In this document: positions 53,601 to 62,404 of the stretch, in pieces | Layout: each line of letters opens with the position of its first letter | Numbering within the stretch: the first letter of the stretch is position 1 | NCBI RefSeq assembly: GCF_901709675.1 | Contig: NC_051105.1 | Location: 6,005,104-6,069,103, forward strand | DNA from: Syngnathus acus | Lineage: Eukaryota > Chordata > Actinopteri > Syngnathiformes > Syngnathidae | Direction: 5' to 3' | DNA length: 64,000 bases | Position numbers and translations under genes: made by a program | The notes under the pieces: model-generated | The model's database searches: none | What the model was told of the DNA's origin: nothing | The model's input: the letters and a program-made list of their open reading frames with translations, nothing else

Positions 53601-55583
53601 TGTTAACTAAACTTTGTGAGACCTTGAGAGATGAGGCCCATAAGCAAGCTGCGGCCACAAACCCGGCTGGCTTTTGTTGTTCTGGGACAAGGCTGAAAAT
53701 GAGAGCAAAAAGCATCACTAGCTCATCATTAATAGAAATATTTAAATATCTTCCACAATGAATAATGATCTAAAGTTGACTTTACATTCTGTGATCCCAG
53801 GGGCTGTTACCCAGAGGAATTTGTTGTTGTGTGGAGAAACACGGTTATATTCCAAGATAAACAAGGATATCCAGGAAAATGATGACGATCAATAAAATCC
53901 TCAAGCCTTAATTACAAGTTATTTGTATAAGATTTGGCAGGAGGCCCAAGTGTGTACACTATAATTAAGTTACCAGAAAAATAGACATAATATTCTGAAG
54001 ACTTAGCATTAACATCTCTAAATAATACTTGATCCTGTTATTTACTTTGTAATTCGAGCAATCGGTTTCATCAATATACAATCAACAGCATAATGCAATC
54101 CAAGCAGTGTCCATATTGGAAGGAACAACTGTAGCAGCAATCAGAGGTAAAAAAAAAAAAAAAATGCAAATTCAGTCAAAGGATCAATTGTAGTAGTGAT
54201 TCCCAAAATTGAATTAATCCAATCTCATTTAATCTGAAAATTATGGCCACACACAAAACAAAGAGACAAAATCTGTTACAGAGGTGTGCTGACAACTTAG
54301 ACCCCAATACACTCAACTTAGAATACAATTTTAAAAAAAAAACATCCGAAGCTTGTGACAAATGGAAAAACAACGAGATGCAAACGAAAAGCTATAAAGA
54401 CAAAACATTGGGAAACTAGAAGTATTAAAAGTAAACTGGTGTAATGTGGTGAAATGGAGCAATGGCAGAGAAAGAAATGAAACGGAATCTAATCTACACA
54501 AGCTATAGAGCATGAAATGACAAACACACGACAGGTACAACAGAAAATAGACTAACAATATACAGAATAATAGAAAGGCTACAGGAGTCAGCTATTCCCA
54601 GATACGTTCTTCCACTTCTGCTGCCTGCACCTCAGTTACAAACAATTGCCAAGAAAACCGTCAAAAGAGACAAACAGGCAGATAACAAGATTTTTTATTT
54701 GTTCATTTATCTATGCCAGCGTCGTATTCATTCGCTTGAATTTCAGATCAGAACCAAGTCCCTGTCTGCCTCACGTTAAAACTCTCATTCCATGCAGTAT
54801 TCCAGAAGTGCGCACCTTAGGGATACTGGGAGGGATCACTAGATTTGCCCAAAGCTAAATTCCGCTAGTGGGACCCCCGGGGTGAAAAGTGATGCAAAAC
54901 CCCTCGGCTAAATCAATATCACTGTTCAGTCACAGTGGGCAAGCGCGCGCCTTTGCAAGGAAAACGCGCACATGCACACCCGAACAAAAGGAAAGCCTCC
55001 TTTCCTGCATGGCACGCTCAGTGATGTTGAAGCGAGGCGTCCAAACATTTTTTTGCAATTTTACTTCTTTTCACATCGCATACTCGTTGGGATTGTTTCA
55101 AGACACCGTGAACAGCAAAAATAATGAATACACACCGCCTCGTGGAAGTGGATTGTAATTTAGTCCACTGGCGAATGCACTCGCGGCATGCACAACAACA
55201 ACAAAATGTAATAATAATAACAAACACGACGTGATACGAATGAAATGACGCCACTGCGTCAGTGGAGCTCCAACACTTGAACCCTGAACGCCAACAAAGG
55301 AAACGATTCACGACGCGTGGTTGCATATGAAGTCATCAAAAACACGGCGAATAAATATTAACAACTTAGTTTAAGAGGAACATCAACACATCCTAATCAT
55401 TTCCAAAGTGTTGTGCCAAAATTCATCTCGGCTGACAGGTAACTTTTGACGCGATGCCAATACGACAAGAGTTGCAATCCAGAAATTTCCACCTGTCGCC
55501 CAATTAGGTAAATGATCAGAGCTTACCTTTATTGTTTTTGTAGACTGGCATTTAACTTGCGATACCGTGGCGGTTTGGTTCAT
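12680..55583 (-). CDS. dpp10: DPP10, inactive dipeptidyl peptidase-like Kv4 channel subunit
   Basis: DPP10 is a type II membrane glycoprotein that binds Kv4 channels and KChIPs, raising surface expression and speeding gating of neuronal A-type currents; it has no peptidase activity. Twenty-six coding exons, all with GT-AG boundaries and consistent phases, join to 796 residues. The layout is a short cytoplasmic tail, one membrane helix (about 34-55), an eight-bladed beta-propeller (about 60-560) and an alpha/beta-hydrolase fold to the C-terminus. The catalytic serine is Gly649 (GKGYGAY), while Asp725 (GTAD) and His757 (DESH) remain. The DWLYEEE motif of the DPP4 family is kept (about 227-233). 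[17 protein letters not shown] and [20 protein letters not shown] resemble human DPP10 rather than DPP6. The C-terminus is an acidic run of Asp/Glu. Two first exons provide different cytoplasmic tails. Confidence 0.97.
15845..15954. repeat. (ATCC)n array in DPP10 intron 19
   Basis: About 27 ATCC units lie immediately below the acceptor side of exon 19. On the right it continues into ATTTTCTGAACCACTTAT, which matches the 3' end of a common fish interspersed repeat ending in ATGGATGG. The array therefore probably grew from the tail of a truncated repeat copy. Confidence 0.95.
16226..30292 (-). CDS. dpp10: DPP10 exons 3-18, beta-propeller part of the ectodomain
   Basis: Exon coordinates in transcript order are 30197-30292, 24894-24988, 24734-24808, 24082-24134, 23722-23803, 23384-23504, 22444-22598, 21097-21194, 20817-20940, 20500-20538, 20134-20241, 19278-19369, 19150-19197, 18683-18804, 17097-17141 and 16226-16324. 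Marker peptides include [78 protein letters not shown] and [11 protein letters not shown]-glycosylation sequons are visible (for example NET, NTT, NDS, NIS). Exon 12 is only 39 bp, [13 protein letters not shown], and is the exon most open to skipping without a frame change. Confidence 0.95.
22996..23046. repeat. (AAT)n microsatellite
   Basis: A trinucleotide AAT array in the DPP10 intron between exons 8 and 9, with no adjacent structure that I recognise. Confidence 0.85.
24534..24568. repeat. short fish repeat 3'-end fragment
   Basis: TCAATCAATCAAATCACGTTTATTAATAGCACC resembles the common fish motif TCACTTTTATTTATATAGCGC found at the ends of interspersed repeats. It is a weak call based on remembered motifs. 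Confidence 0.35.
25608..25716. repeat. (GGAT)n array in DPP10 intron 3
   Basis: About 27 GGAT units occur upstream of exon 4 in the transcript. The orientation is opposite to the array at 15845-15954, so the two are complementary within one pre-mRNA. The left flank AAATTCAAGAAG has no recognised repeat body. Confidence 0.95.
25804..26552. mobile_element. non-autonomous hAT-like element, 749 bp, perfect 8-bp TSD
   Basis: The left end is CAGTGTTTCCCAACCAC and the right end is the inverted copy GTGATTGGGAAACACTG, matching at 16 of 17 bases. Both sides carry the identical 8-bp sequence CTTTACAT (25796-25803 and 26553-26560), the hallmark of hAT transposition. It lies in DPP10 intron 3. No long transposase frame is present. 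The internal sequence (GGCACATC, GGCACACAACCACC near the left end) is typical of such elements in fish. Confidence 0.9.
27128..27210 (-). repeat. tRNA-related SINE head
   Basis: In the minus sense the segment reads GGCGGCGCGCAGTGGAG, then a box A-like TGGTTAGCACG (27178-27188), then a perfect box B GGTTCGATTCC (27142-27152). The order and spacing are those of a tRNA-derived SINE promoter. The ends cannot form an acceptor stem, so it is not a functional tRNA. It lies in DPP10 intron 3. Confidence 0.75.
28437..28550. repeat. degraded interspersed repeat fragment
   Basis: The sequence GTGATTGACTGGCAATC through GGATAAGTGGTATGGCTAAT resembles the body and end of the fish repeat whose consensus has ATTGGCTGGCAACCAGT and GGATAAGCGGT, as recalled. 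It is heavily diverged. Confidence 0.45.
31958..32072 (-). CDS. dpp10: DPP10 transmembrane exon shared by all starts
   Basis: This exon encodes [14 protein letters not shown], then the single membrane helix [20 protein letters not shown], then VLTP. It is the common acceptor for both alternative first exons. The [18 protein letters not shown] core is essentially unchanged between fish and human and mediates contact with the Kv4 voltage-sensor domain in known complexes. Confidence 0.96.
33630..33724. repeat. 58-bp-spaced direct duplication
   Basis: The phrase AATGTGTTCACTTCTTT followed by AAAGGTTC occurs at 33630-33662 and again from 33688, with two or three differences. It is a local duplication in the long DPP10 first intron. 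Confidence 0.7.
34780..35010. repeat. possible interspersed repeat (TGACATCAC type)
   Basis: The block CCATTGGCTGCCGACTAAAA, ATGACATCACATATGCTGAG and GAAAAGAGGTCAAGTCAG resembles a repeat I recall from fish genomes. I cannot define its ends or family. Confidence 0.3.
36002..36112. mobile_element. truncated hAT-like fragment
   Basis: CAGGAGTGCCCAACTTATTT followed by TGACCCAAGATCTACTTTTA is the left terminus of another CAGGGGTGCCCAAC-type hAT family. No matching right end is visible, so it is truncated. Confidence 0.5.
36785..36865. repeat. interspersed repeat 3'-end fragment
   Basis: ATCCACGCATTTTCAGTTCC, GCTAAGTACTGGCGCTTATC and CCAGCTGACTTTGGGC match, in antisense, the 3' region of the fish repeat ending in ATGGATGG. 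The copy is diverged, in the DPP10 proximal region intron. Confidence 0.55.
36985..37065. repeat. AGACGTCT-rich repeat remnant
   Basis: Three AGACGTCT palindromes occur within about 60 bp, next to AGGTCTATACATAGACC, itself an inverted repeat, and a GACAGGGTTAA end. The arrangement suggests the terminus of a transposable element. The family is not identified. Confidence 0.45.
38170..38226 (-). CDS. dpp10: DPP10 proximal alternative first coding exon
   Basis: This exon encodes [19 protein letters not shown] and ends at a GTGGGC donor in phase 0, so it joins the membrane exon at 32072 in frame ([12 protein letters not shown]). The tail is Gln/Asn-rich and unlike the distal exon. An in-frame ATG at 38277 would add 17 residues ([17 protein letters not shown]). 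Mammalian DPP10 also has a shorter alternative start beginning MTA, as I recall, which supports MTAT as initiator. The region upstream is GC-rich and would carry a separate promoter. Confidence 0.82.
38757..39250. repeat. interspersed repeat copy split by a hAT-like element
   Basis: The left half ends CGTTTTCTCCAGTTACTCTG GTTTCC and the right half resumes TTCCCAAAACCTTTGCAAG, which together restore the fish consensus GTTTTCTCCGG...GGTTTCCT...TTCC-AAAAC...TGCA as I recall it. A hAT-like element (38885-39200) interrupts it. Confidence 0.6.
38885..39200. mobile_element. non-autonomous hAT-like element, 316 bp
   Basis: The ends ACACATGTCAAACTCAAGGC and GTTTGACACCC belong to the CAGGGGTGTCAAACTC family; the inner ends carry GGCCCGGGGGCC, TACGGCCC and GCGGCCCGCGAAG. 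Both sides carry CTTAAACC (38877-38884 and 39201-39208), a perfect 8-bp target duplication. Related copies are at 45135-45486 and 47158-47502. There is no transposase frame. Confidence 0.85.
39838..39925. repeat. interspersed repeat fragment
   Basis: GCTGGGACAGGCTTCGGCTC followed by ACCCGCAACCCGAATAAAGAG corresponds to the CTGGGATAGGCTCCAGC...CCCGCAACCCTAATGAGG part of the same fish repeat family, diverged. Confidence 0.6.
41490..41646. repeat. compound (TA)n and (GA)n microsatellite
   Basis: About 28 TA units (41490-41546) with ACGTATAT interruptions are followed by about 30 GA units (41581-41646). The array lies in the long DPP10 first intron. In the transcript sense it gives a roughly 60-nt UC-rich tract followed by an AU-alternating tract. 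Confidence 0.95.
41888..41968. repeat. interspersed repeat fragment
   Basis: CCAAAGTCAGTTGGGATCGG and CAACCCTAATGATGATAAGG match the CCGAAGTCAGCTGGGATAGG...CAACCCTAATGAGGATAAGC region of the same fish repeat family. Confidence 0.65.
43108..43126. repeat. poly-G tract
   Basis: An unbroken run of about 14 G with flanking purines, within a purine-rich stretch of the DPP10 first intron. It could form a G-quadruplex on the plus strand or reflect assembly slippage. Confidence 0.8.
43965..44112. repeat. diverged interspersed repeat copy
   Basis: GTGTGAGTGGTTGTCCGTCT, GCCTGACTGGCGATGCGTTC, and TCTGAAGTCATCTGGGATAA follow the order of the fish repeat body (GTGAATGGTTGTTTGTC, ATTGGCTGGCGACC, GAAGTCAGCTGGGATAGG), ending AAAATGGTTA. 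Confidence 0.65.
45135..45486. mobile_element. hAT-like element, GTGTCAAACTC family
   Basis: The left end AGGGGTGTCAAACTCATTTT and the right end GACCTTGAGTTTGACATCTA mark another copy of the family at 38885-39200. GGCGGGCCGTATCTGGCCCC lies inside the right end. No clear target duplication remains. Confidence 0.75.
47050..47590. repeat. interspersed repeat copy split by a second hAT-like element
   Basis: The left half runs GTAGCTGGGGCCGGCTAACT to GTCTGGACTATTCAGTG and the right half resumes ATTTAGAGTCTTCAATAAAC and TTTTCGAGTACCCAGAGAAA. Joined, they follow the antisense body of the same fish repeat family (AGCTGACTTTGGGC, CAATTTAGAGTCTTCAAT, GAGTACCCGGAGAAA as recalled). Confidence 0.6.
47158..47502. 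mobile_element. hAT-like element inside an interspersed repeat
   Basis: The ends CACAGGTGTCAAACACAAGG and GTTTGACACCCCTG are the terminal inverted repeats of the same family as 38885-39200. The flanks ATTCAGTG (47150-47157) and ATTTAGAG (47503-47510) agree at 6 of 8 bases and look like a decayed target duplication. Confidence 0.8.
49130..49190. repeat. interspersed repeat fragment
   Basis: ATTGACCGGCAACCAGTTCA GGGTG matches ATTGGCTGGCAACCAGTTCAGGGTG of the same fish repeat family; the rest of the copy is lost. Confidence 0.6.
50980..51141. repeat. direct duplication, 126-bp period, with A-rich interior
   Basis: ATGACAAGTAGATAGTAG plus AAAGTCCAAAGAC occurs at 50980-51013 and again at 51106-51139. 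The DNA between is A-rich. It is a local tandem duplication in the DPP10 first intron. Confidence 0.75.
51955..52076. repeat. diverged fish SINE-like fragment
   Basis: TTGCTCAAGGACTCTTCGAC, GAATTGAATCCACGG and CTCAACCACTTGAGCCGTGG resemble a fish repeat with TTGCTCAAGGACACTTCGAC and a GGATTCGAACC-type box B. The copy is degraded. Confidence 0.5.
55527..55583 (-). CDS. dpp10: DPP10 distal first coding exon
   Basis: This exon encodes [19 protein letters not shown], nearly the start of the long human DPP10 form, and ends at a GTAAGC donor in phase 0. It joins the membrane exon at 32072 to give [12 protein letters not shown]. The frame is open for 37 more codons upstream (ATG at 55694), but the conserved start fixes the initiator at 55583. 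The intron to the next exon is about 23.5 kb, the largest in the gene. Mammalian DPP10 tails are known to vary by alternative first exons and to tune Kv4 inactivation. Confidence 0.93.
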
Positions 55584-55725
55584 CTTGGAAAGAAATAAAG
55601 ACGGTCCTCTCCTATCCAAGTATGGCAACAAAGTGGAGCGAGCAAATCCAGTCCTTGGGAAGGATATTGGAAGCTTGCTTGGGAGAGACGACACTGCGCA
55701 CGTAACGCAGTGGAGCCAATATGCA
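55584..55725 (-). promoter_or_regulatory. dpp10: putative promoter of the distal DPP10 start
   Basis: Upstream of the distal ATG is an inverted motif ACTGCG-CACGTAA-CGCAGT (55693-55711), reminiscent of NRF1-type TGCGCA sites. A CCAAT on the plus strand (about 55716-55720) reads as an inverted CCAAT box in gene sense. Both lie 110-137 bp upstream of the ATG. No TATA box is evident. The assignment is inference from position and motifs. Confidence 0.3.
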
Positions 55726-57980
55726 GATCAATCAGCGTTTAAAAATGGCCAACCAAGAGCGCACATGCACTTTTCTAGATGCTGGTCAGGCGACGAAAAT
55801 TATATGCATGACTAACCCCTACTACTGGTCCATTGTTGCACCTCAAATGATACAGTGAAATATTAATACAATACACGCAAATTAAAAAAAAAAGTTGCTC
55901 ATGACAAAGTATTGCAAAATACAGAAATGGAGTAGAAATTTGATGGGGGGGGGAGTCATTCACAAAGTGCAAACAAAAATGATGGACAAGTAATACAGCA
56001 AAGGCATAGTTGTCATGGCAACTTCATCTGATCAAGTTGAGCCTCAGCAGTAAAGCAGCATGACTGCATAGGAAAAATACAAGTTCTTTCACCATAGCAT
56101 ATCGATAAATGACATTACGTGGGGGGGCATCGTTGGTAATGGGCGCTAAACATCATTATCCACTACCAATAACATTTAATTATAGCCTCTCTTCTCCCCC
56201 CCCCCAAATGCAGATTTACATTAGCAGACATCAATTCCGTTCCAGCTCCAACCCATATGAGTGGCTCGTGGTTTTGATGAGGAACTGGCCCCATCCATTA
56301 ATGTGGTGGCCATATTGGATGACTTTCAACCTGGCTTCTAGAATGTGTAGTATTGTCATCATATTATCGTCAGAATATTTCAAGTGCGGTGGATTTACAC
56401 TTGCTCATGTGTGTTGAGTCAGGGAGAGCAATAAGCGCAAAGAGTTGGAGGTGCATGAGGAGTAATTAGTAGACTTGTTATTTTTTATTTTTTTTATCAT
56501 TTCAAGTTTTCCTTCACACATTTTGATTGCCTTAAAATGCAAATGATCACAGACTGGATAGATTTCAAAGGCTGCTTTTGCGTTTCAAGTGTACAACAGA
56601 TATGTATCATTCCTGAAACAAAGACAAGGTTGTCCCAATTCTTGCAGGAACATTGCCAACATTACAACAACAATGGTGGATTATCGAGTCACATTTTCTT
56701 TAGTTTGGCGCCAGTGATCTGGGCTTTTGTTCCAGAGCAGAAATTCTAGCTCATCATCGGTTCACACAAGTGTCTCTTATCTCGCTTTGCAAAACAGCAA
56801 AATGGGCTTCCGCAGGTATGTGCACCTTTTTACAATCCACCCCATAATTTCACGATCCAAATTACCTCTAAATTGTCAATTTACACTCAATCACATTCTC
56901 ATGCAAAATAAACCCAACAATCATTCAGACATGTATCGCGTCAAATCACTATTCTAAAAGAAATTCCATGTAAAAAAAAAAAAAGGCTAAGTATAAGGTG
57001 CGGCATACGGGACACAATCCTCCCACACTTCTGAGTGAAATTTCCAGCAAGAGGAGTGTGCTGGCAGGCACCAGAAATAAGTTCCAGAAAGTGAGTAGAT
57101 GTGTCTGCAGTGTCCTAAACTTGCTGAGAAATTGCATGTTTCTCTTTTCAGCTCAATAATATTGTGGAAAAACAGAAAAAAAAATTATAGGGAACTCTAT
57201 CTTTTCAGTTTCTTTTACAATCCAACCTAAACAGAGAAGCATTAATATGGGTGGTGTATGAATGAGACCAGTTAATTGGACAATTAAATTTTCCATCAAT
57301 TAATGATAAGACAGGACATATGTCACTATGAGTTTTATTATCAACCAACTGTAACTACAAGTCCATGTTAAGACGATCTGGTAATTGCTTCCCTTTAAGT
57401 CGTGGCCCAATTAATAAGACGAAGAACAGCAGTGAGCTGAGTTTAGATCTGTGGGGTCGAATTTATGCAACGGAGCGGATGAACTGAGTCCGAAGCTTCT
57501 GTGACAATAACAAGGAGACGGGCATGTTTGCCTAAATGAGTGTAGCTCTTTTTGCATATATATACACATATATTTGATTTGACATGTACATCAGATAAAA
57601 CTGAACCTATTGGTGTCATTGCAGTAGTCTTTCCAGGAACTAATGATTCTATCTTCAGATGACTGTATGCAGGATACAAAATCATATACATGACTGAGCA
57701 TGCATGCATCCAGGCTCTTTCAGTGACTTCCAGTTTTAGTTCCATCTTGGCAAAACACCTTTTGTGCATTGCGTTGAATACAACGCCCACAGGCAAAAAC
57801 CTAAGAAACGTTGTCACAATTCCAAAGAGCTTGGCATCTTGTGAAAAAGAAACGTGCAAAGAACTGCTCACAGTCTTGAGCTGGGATTACGATCATTTTT
57901 GAAAGTGAGAGATGCTTTGTGAGTAGTGATAGTCTGTATGATACACACTTTTGAAATAACAAATGTGCTCAAATTACAAT
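55726..57980. other. intergenic DPP10-ACTR3, left part, nothing recognised
   Basis: No exon with family resemblance, RNA gene or clear repeat is visible. A 142-codon open frame on the minus strand at 57443-57871 has no recognisable domain or splice context and is treated as chance. Confidence 0.45.
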
Positions 57981-57984
57981 ACAA

Positions 57985-58050
57985 TACAGTACATGGTTAT
58001 TTATATAGCGATTTCACTACAGCTCGAGTTGAAACAATGTGCTTTACAGA
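57985..58050. repeat. short fish repeat end
   Basis: ATGGTTATTTATATAGCGAT followed by ACAATGTGCTTTACAG resembles the widespread fish motif TTTATTTATATAGCGCTTTT...AAAGCGCTTTACA, a repeat terminus. Confidence 0.5.
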
Positions 58051-58740
58051 TAACATAAAATAATAATATAACAGCACACATAAAACATTGGTAATAGTAT
58101 AATTCTAACAACTATTCATACAGATTCCTATAGGAAATATTCATTTATGTAAATATTTGTCAAAAATAATTTAACAGGTTAGGAAATGTAAATATCAACA
58201 CAAACCATTTCTATAAATCTCAGCATTTTTTTGCATATTTTTGCTTAATATATGGGGACTCTAAAATATAAAAGGTACGTGTTATTGTTGGAATAAAAGG
58301 GATTGATATGCAGGGGGCTCGGTCGTATAGTTGTTTCGTTAGCTAGAGTCTCAACCAAATTCAAACACTCGTGAAGGTTTTGACTCAACATGCTAATTGT
58401 CTTTTAGCGAGGAATTAATTAAATACATATTGAGCGGGGACTGCATCCCACACTCAACACAGGGGGGTTGCCTTGCTTCAATGAAATGACTTGGCCTTGG
58501 AGACTAACTTGCTTTGAAGCTGCGCCACCAGTGATGGGACAAAATCAATTGTGTCCAATTTGCTTTGAAGGGGAAATAGCTACCTCAGACTGCAGGATAT
58601 TGCAGCTCACTGGGACACTGACACGAGGCATTTTCTTTTTGTTGTGAAACCAGAAGCCGGCGTTTTTTAAAAAAAAAAAAGAGTTCCACTGTATATTGAT
58701 GTCATAACAACTCATTTTGCAAATGTAAAAATTACAAGAT

Positions 58741-58986
58741 TACCGTATTTTCCGCACTATAAGGTGCACCGGATTATAAGGCGCACCTTCAATGAATGGC
58801 CCATTTTAAAACTTTGTCCATATATAAGATATATGCATTTGGCTCGCGGGCTGGACTTTGGACACACCTGCTGTAGTGGCTCAACATTGGTCCATATATA
58901 AGGCGCACCTGATTATAAGGCGCACTGTCGGCTTTTGAGAAGATTTGAGGTTTTTAGGTGCGCCTTATAATGCGGAAAATACGGTA
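58741..58986. mobile_element. terminal-inverted-repeat MITE, 246 bp
   Basis: The ends are perfect 16-bp inverted repeats, TACCGTATTTTCCGCA and TGCGGAAAATACGGTA. Inside, the motifs ATTATAAGGCGCACC and AGGTGCGCCTTATAAT are also inverted, so a large part of the element can fold into a hairpin. The ends start and finish with TA, consistent with a TA target site. There is no coding capacity. Confidence 0.85.
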
Positions 58987-59649
58987 CTTGTTCAAATGAA
59001 TTGTATTCAGCTGTGTTTTTTTCCTTTACATTAAACTTTACATTGGGGAAAAAAAATTCACTCGAGGTGATCTGCAGATGAATCTGCTCAGTGCTCAACA
59101 TGCATAACTTAAAATAGATAATAATACTTCCACAACTGGAAAGTGCTAATAATTAGGGTGTGCATAGAAAAAAAAATTATGTGGTGCTGTGACACCTCAT
59201 GCATGGAAGACAAATTGGCTTGCGACGGCAATAAAGTTGATTATTGCAAAATGTGGAACATCACTGGGGGGGGGCTTTGTATGGTACCTCATCTTTCATA
59301 CTGTGGCAATTAAAGGCTGTTGTGCAACACCGTGCAGTCATTTATTTACGCAAGCAAAGCTCAAGCAGGTCTGCAATTGAATGATATAGTCACTCACTAG
59401 GAGATGAATAACTGCTCCCCTGAGGCACTGTGGGATGTCCCTACTTTGGTAAGCAGCCAGCGATCTGCGAATCAATCTTAAAACACTCACACTTGCAGGA
59501 CCCAAAGGCAGAAGCACAGCCAGCCCATTTATCTTTGGAGTAATAATCTATAATTCAATACATCAATTTACATAGATTAGGTCTTGTTCAAAAAGAATCC
59601 CTTAAATCAAACTCTCTCAAGGTGTATTTTTTTTAATTTTTTTATTTTC

Positions 59650-59762
59650 TATATTGAGAAGAGCCAGATGAGGTAGTTCGAGCATCTAGTTAGGTTACCT
59701 CCCTGGTGAGGTCTTTAGGGTCACGTGACCCTAATAAGAACTAGTGGGAGAGGAAATTGATA
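59650..59762. mobile_element. LINE reverse-transcriptase 3'-end remnant
   Basis: AGCCAGATGAGGTAGTTCGA and CTCCCTGGTGAGGTCTTTAG match the nucleotide pattern of fish non-LTR elements that encode SQLRWFGHL...RLPGEVF near the ORF end. Here the frame contains stops, so it is a dead fragment. It includes a perfect 16-bp palindrome AGGGTCACGTGACCCT (59717-59732). Confidence 0.55.
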
Positions 59763-60003
59763 AGGCTTTGCAAATTCAAACTAGGGAGCATTTCTTAGAT
59801 ACTCTCAAATAATGGCACTCTTTTATAGCACCCCCGCCCCTTTTTTTTCTTTTCCATCAAAAATAAAGTTAAAAAAATAATTACGTCTCCAACAGCTCAC
59901 TGACAATGGATTTTCATTCGGCTGTGTATGGGCCCTGTCTCGTTCTCATTAAATATTCAAAATATCCCATTGCGAGCAGTGGCTATATCTCTCACCAAGG
60001 GCA

Positions 60004-60050
60004 GATGAATGAATGAATGAATGAATGAATGAATGAATGAATGAATGAAT
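60004..60050. repeat. (GAAT)n microsatellite
   Basis: About 11 GAAT units followed by TTAATTAATG, in the DPP10-ACTR3 intergenic region. Confidence 0.9.
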
Positions 60051-61690
60051 TAATTAATGAAAGGCATCCAGCTTTCAATGAGTTACCAAGTGAGCCATCA
60101 CAAACTGTCCATCTGTTGACACATTTCAACGAAGGGTGTGAGCTATTTCTCTTCATTAAAAAACAATTGATGTCATTGCTAATATGAAGAAGAGATCAAT
60201 ACAAATAGTGTGCTTTTCTAAGAGAAGTGGAAAGGTATTAACATGACCGTAATGCCAGTGAATGTTTTGATTTCCGCTGATTTCTTTTTACTGCTCTGGT
60301 CTACCCAAAGGCCCAGTTGTAGTTAGCGTTCCATAAACGTCAGCGACTTTCACTGCTGCTTTCTTGGATGCTGGAATGAGGTTAATTTTGTGACTGTTAT
60401 CGCAAAACGTCAGCACACATATCAGATGAAGAAATACGATCAATCAATCTTTTCTTGAGAAGTTTCGGAAATTGAATATTTAAGAAGAAAAACAACAATG
60501 TTGTTTTCATATTTAATGATGCACTGAACTTAGAGGGAAAAACCAGGTGGTAATTAAAATCACGCTAATCACTCATATAAAGGACGGTTTGTAATGTGAT
60601 TAATCTTGAGGAGAATTGTAAAGGATTGTAGTTAAATATTTATGAAATCTAAATTGTTTCCTTGTTTCCCGGATGGAGAGCCCAGACATCATGGGGAGGG
60701 AACTCACTTCTGTCGCTTGCATCCGAGATCATGTTTCATCCACAGCTCGATGTCAATAGCTCAGGGTAGGAGCGTTGATTGAATGGTAGCTTGAGACCTT
60801 CACCTGTGTTCACTCACGCCAAAGCTCAAACTGCTGGTTTCTAATTGCGGCTATGAAAATACCAAAATGAAGGAAACTCCATCCGTGGACACAGATAACT
60901 CCTGTTTTCATCAAATATAAATAAAAAATGTATTTTCTTCAATGTAATTTTCCTATGGTAGTTAGATGTAGATCTCTAGTCCACCCCTCTTTTTACTTTT
61001 ATTTATCAGCAGTCTAAATGTTATCTCCAATGCACTTTATTTTACAAATATATTTGCATTGTTTCCTAAATTACCAAGAGATGACGTGAAAATAAAAGCT
61101 ATGGTCTGAAAACATTTGGCGTTGAATGTAATTTGCTCTTCTTTCTCCCTTGCATGAATTTAATAGCTGGGTAGAGAGACATTATGCCTTTTTTTTCTTT
61201 TCTTCCCAACAGACGCAGATGGGCACTGCAGGGGAGAGTTCCAACAGTGAGGAAGCGATCACACGAGAACAGGTGTGACTTGAAAACCACACCTTCTTTG
61301 CCTGTGGGCGCTCCCTATGATTGAAACTCTCTTTTTGTGACAGAGTGGTGAAGCACTGAGAACGAGGCAGTGTGTAGTCTGAAAAATTGTTTTGCCATCA
61401 GCAAGTCAGCATCCGGATTAATGAGATCCTGCAATGCTGAGCCAGACTACGGCTGTTCATTTGTTTGGTTAATCATCTCCATTAAACAGCAATAAGGGGA
61501 ATTCATTGAGTTCCATATAGGAGGATTGAGGCATGGGGGATGGGGGTGGGCTGCAGCAGCAAGGATGAGGATCCTCCATGGAGGGATTTATAACACAGCT
61601 CAATTCGAGCTGCAGAAAAGAAATGAACACGCACATCTTCTGATTTTTTTCCATTATTATCAATTTAATCTTTATTTATTATTATTTGAG
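60051..61690. other. intergenic, nothing recognised
   Basis: No coding resemblance, RNA gene or repeat that I can name. Composition is AT-rich and unremarkable. Confidence 0.45.
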
Positions 61691-61704
61691 ATATTTATTT
61701 TCAT

Positions 61705-61729
61705 TATATATACATGTATATATATATGT

Positions 61730-61805
<76 letters not shown>

Positions 61806-61815
61806 GTGTATTATA
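61705..61815. repeat. compound TA/TG microsatellite
   Basis: Alternating TATACATGTATA and long TA runs, interrupted by ACACACACATACA. The tract can extrude as a cruciform and is prone to slippage. Confidence 0.9.
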
Positions 61816-62404
61816 TTTTTAAAAATATATATTTTTAATATTTATATAACTATAATTTTTTTGTCTCAAGCACTATGTTTTCTTCCATTCACTGTACTTA
61901 CTCGTTTTTTAAAATTCATGTACGTATGTAATTCTTTTCACTTGCGTTCAAATTTTCCCATTCAGCATTTCAGAAAATGCACATTTTCAAGTTATAGTTC
62001 AATTAGTACAGGTGACATTAACCTCATTGTACATAAATGACCTCCAATTATCACTAATACCCCTTAATATTTAAGCACTTACACTCTAATAATGCATGCA
62101 CATTGTGAATCAAGTCAATTTGTGGAGAAAATCAAACGTGTTACATTCCCTTTCATCTGGTGATTAGTGTGGCTCTTCAACGTAAGTGGCCGAAACATGC
62201 ATATTTCAAATTAAATAAATTAACCACTAGAGGGTGCTAGAACTGCAAAAATGCATAACCAGGCTTTTTTTTTTTTTTTCATGTTTCTTTATAGTTTGGG
62301 GGGCAGCGAAGCTTACACTGTAACCGAGTTGGACTGGACATAGTTAAGACTAACCCAGCAACAACCCCTCTAACACAATAGAGGACTAAAAATAAAGCAT
62401 ACTG

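Noticed and set aside
57443-57871. 142-codon minus-strand open frame in the DPP10-ACTR3 gap
   Set aside because: No family resemblance, no splice context and no conserved motif. Its length is compatible with chance in a 64-kb window.
61526-62040. Plus-strand frames of about 100 codons with YIYIYI runs
   Set aside because: They are produced by the TA/TG microsatellite at 61705-61815.
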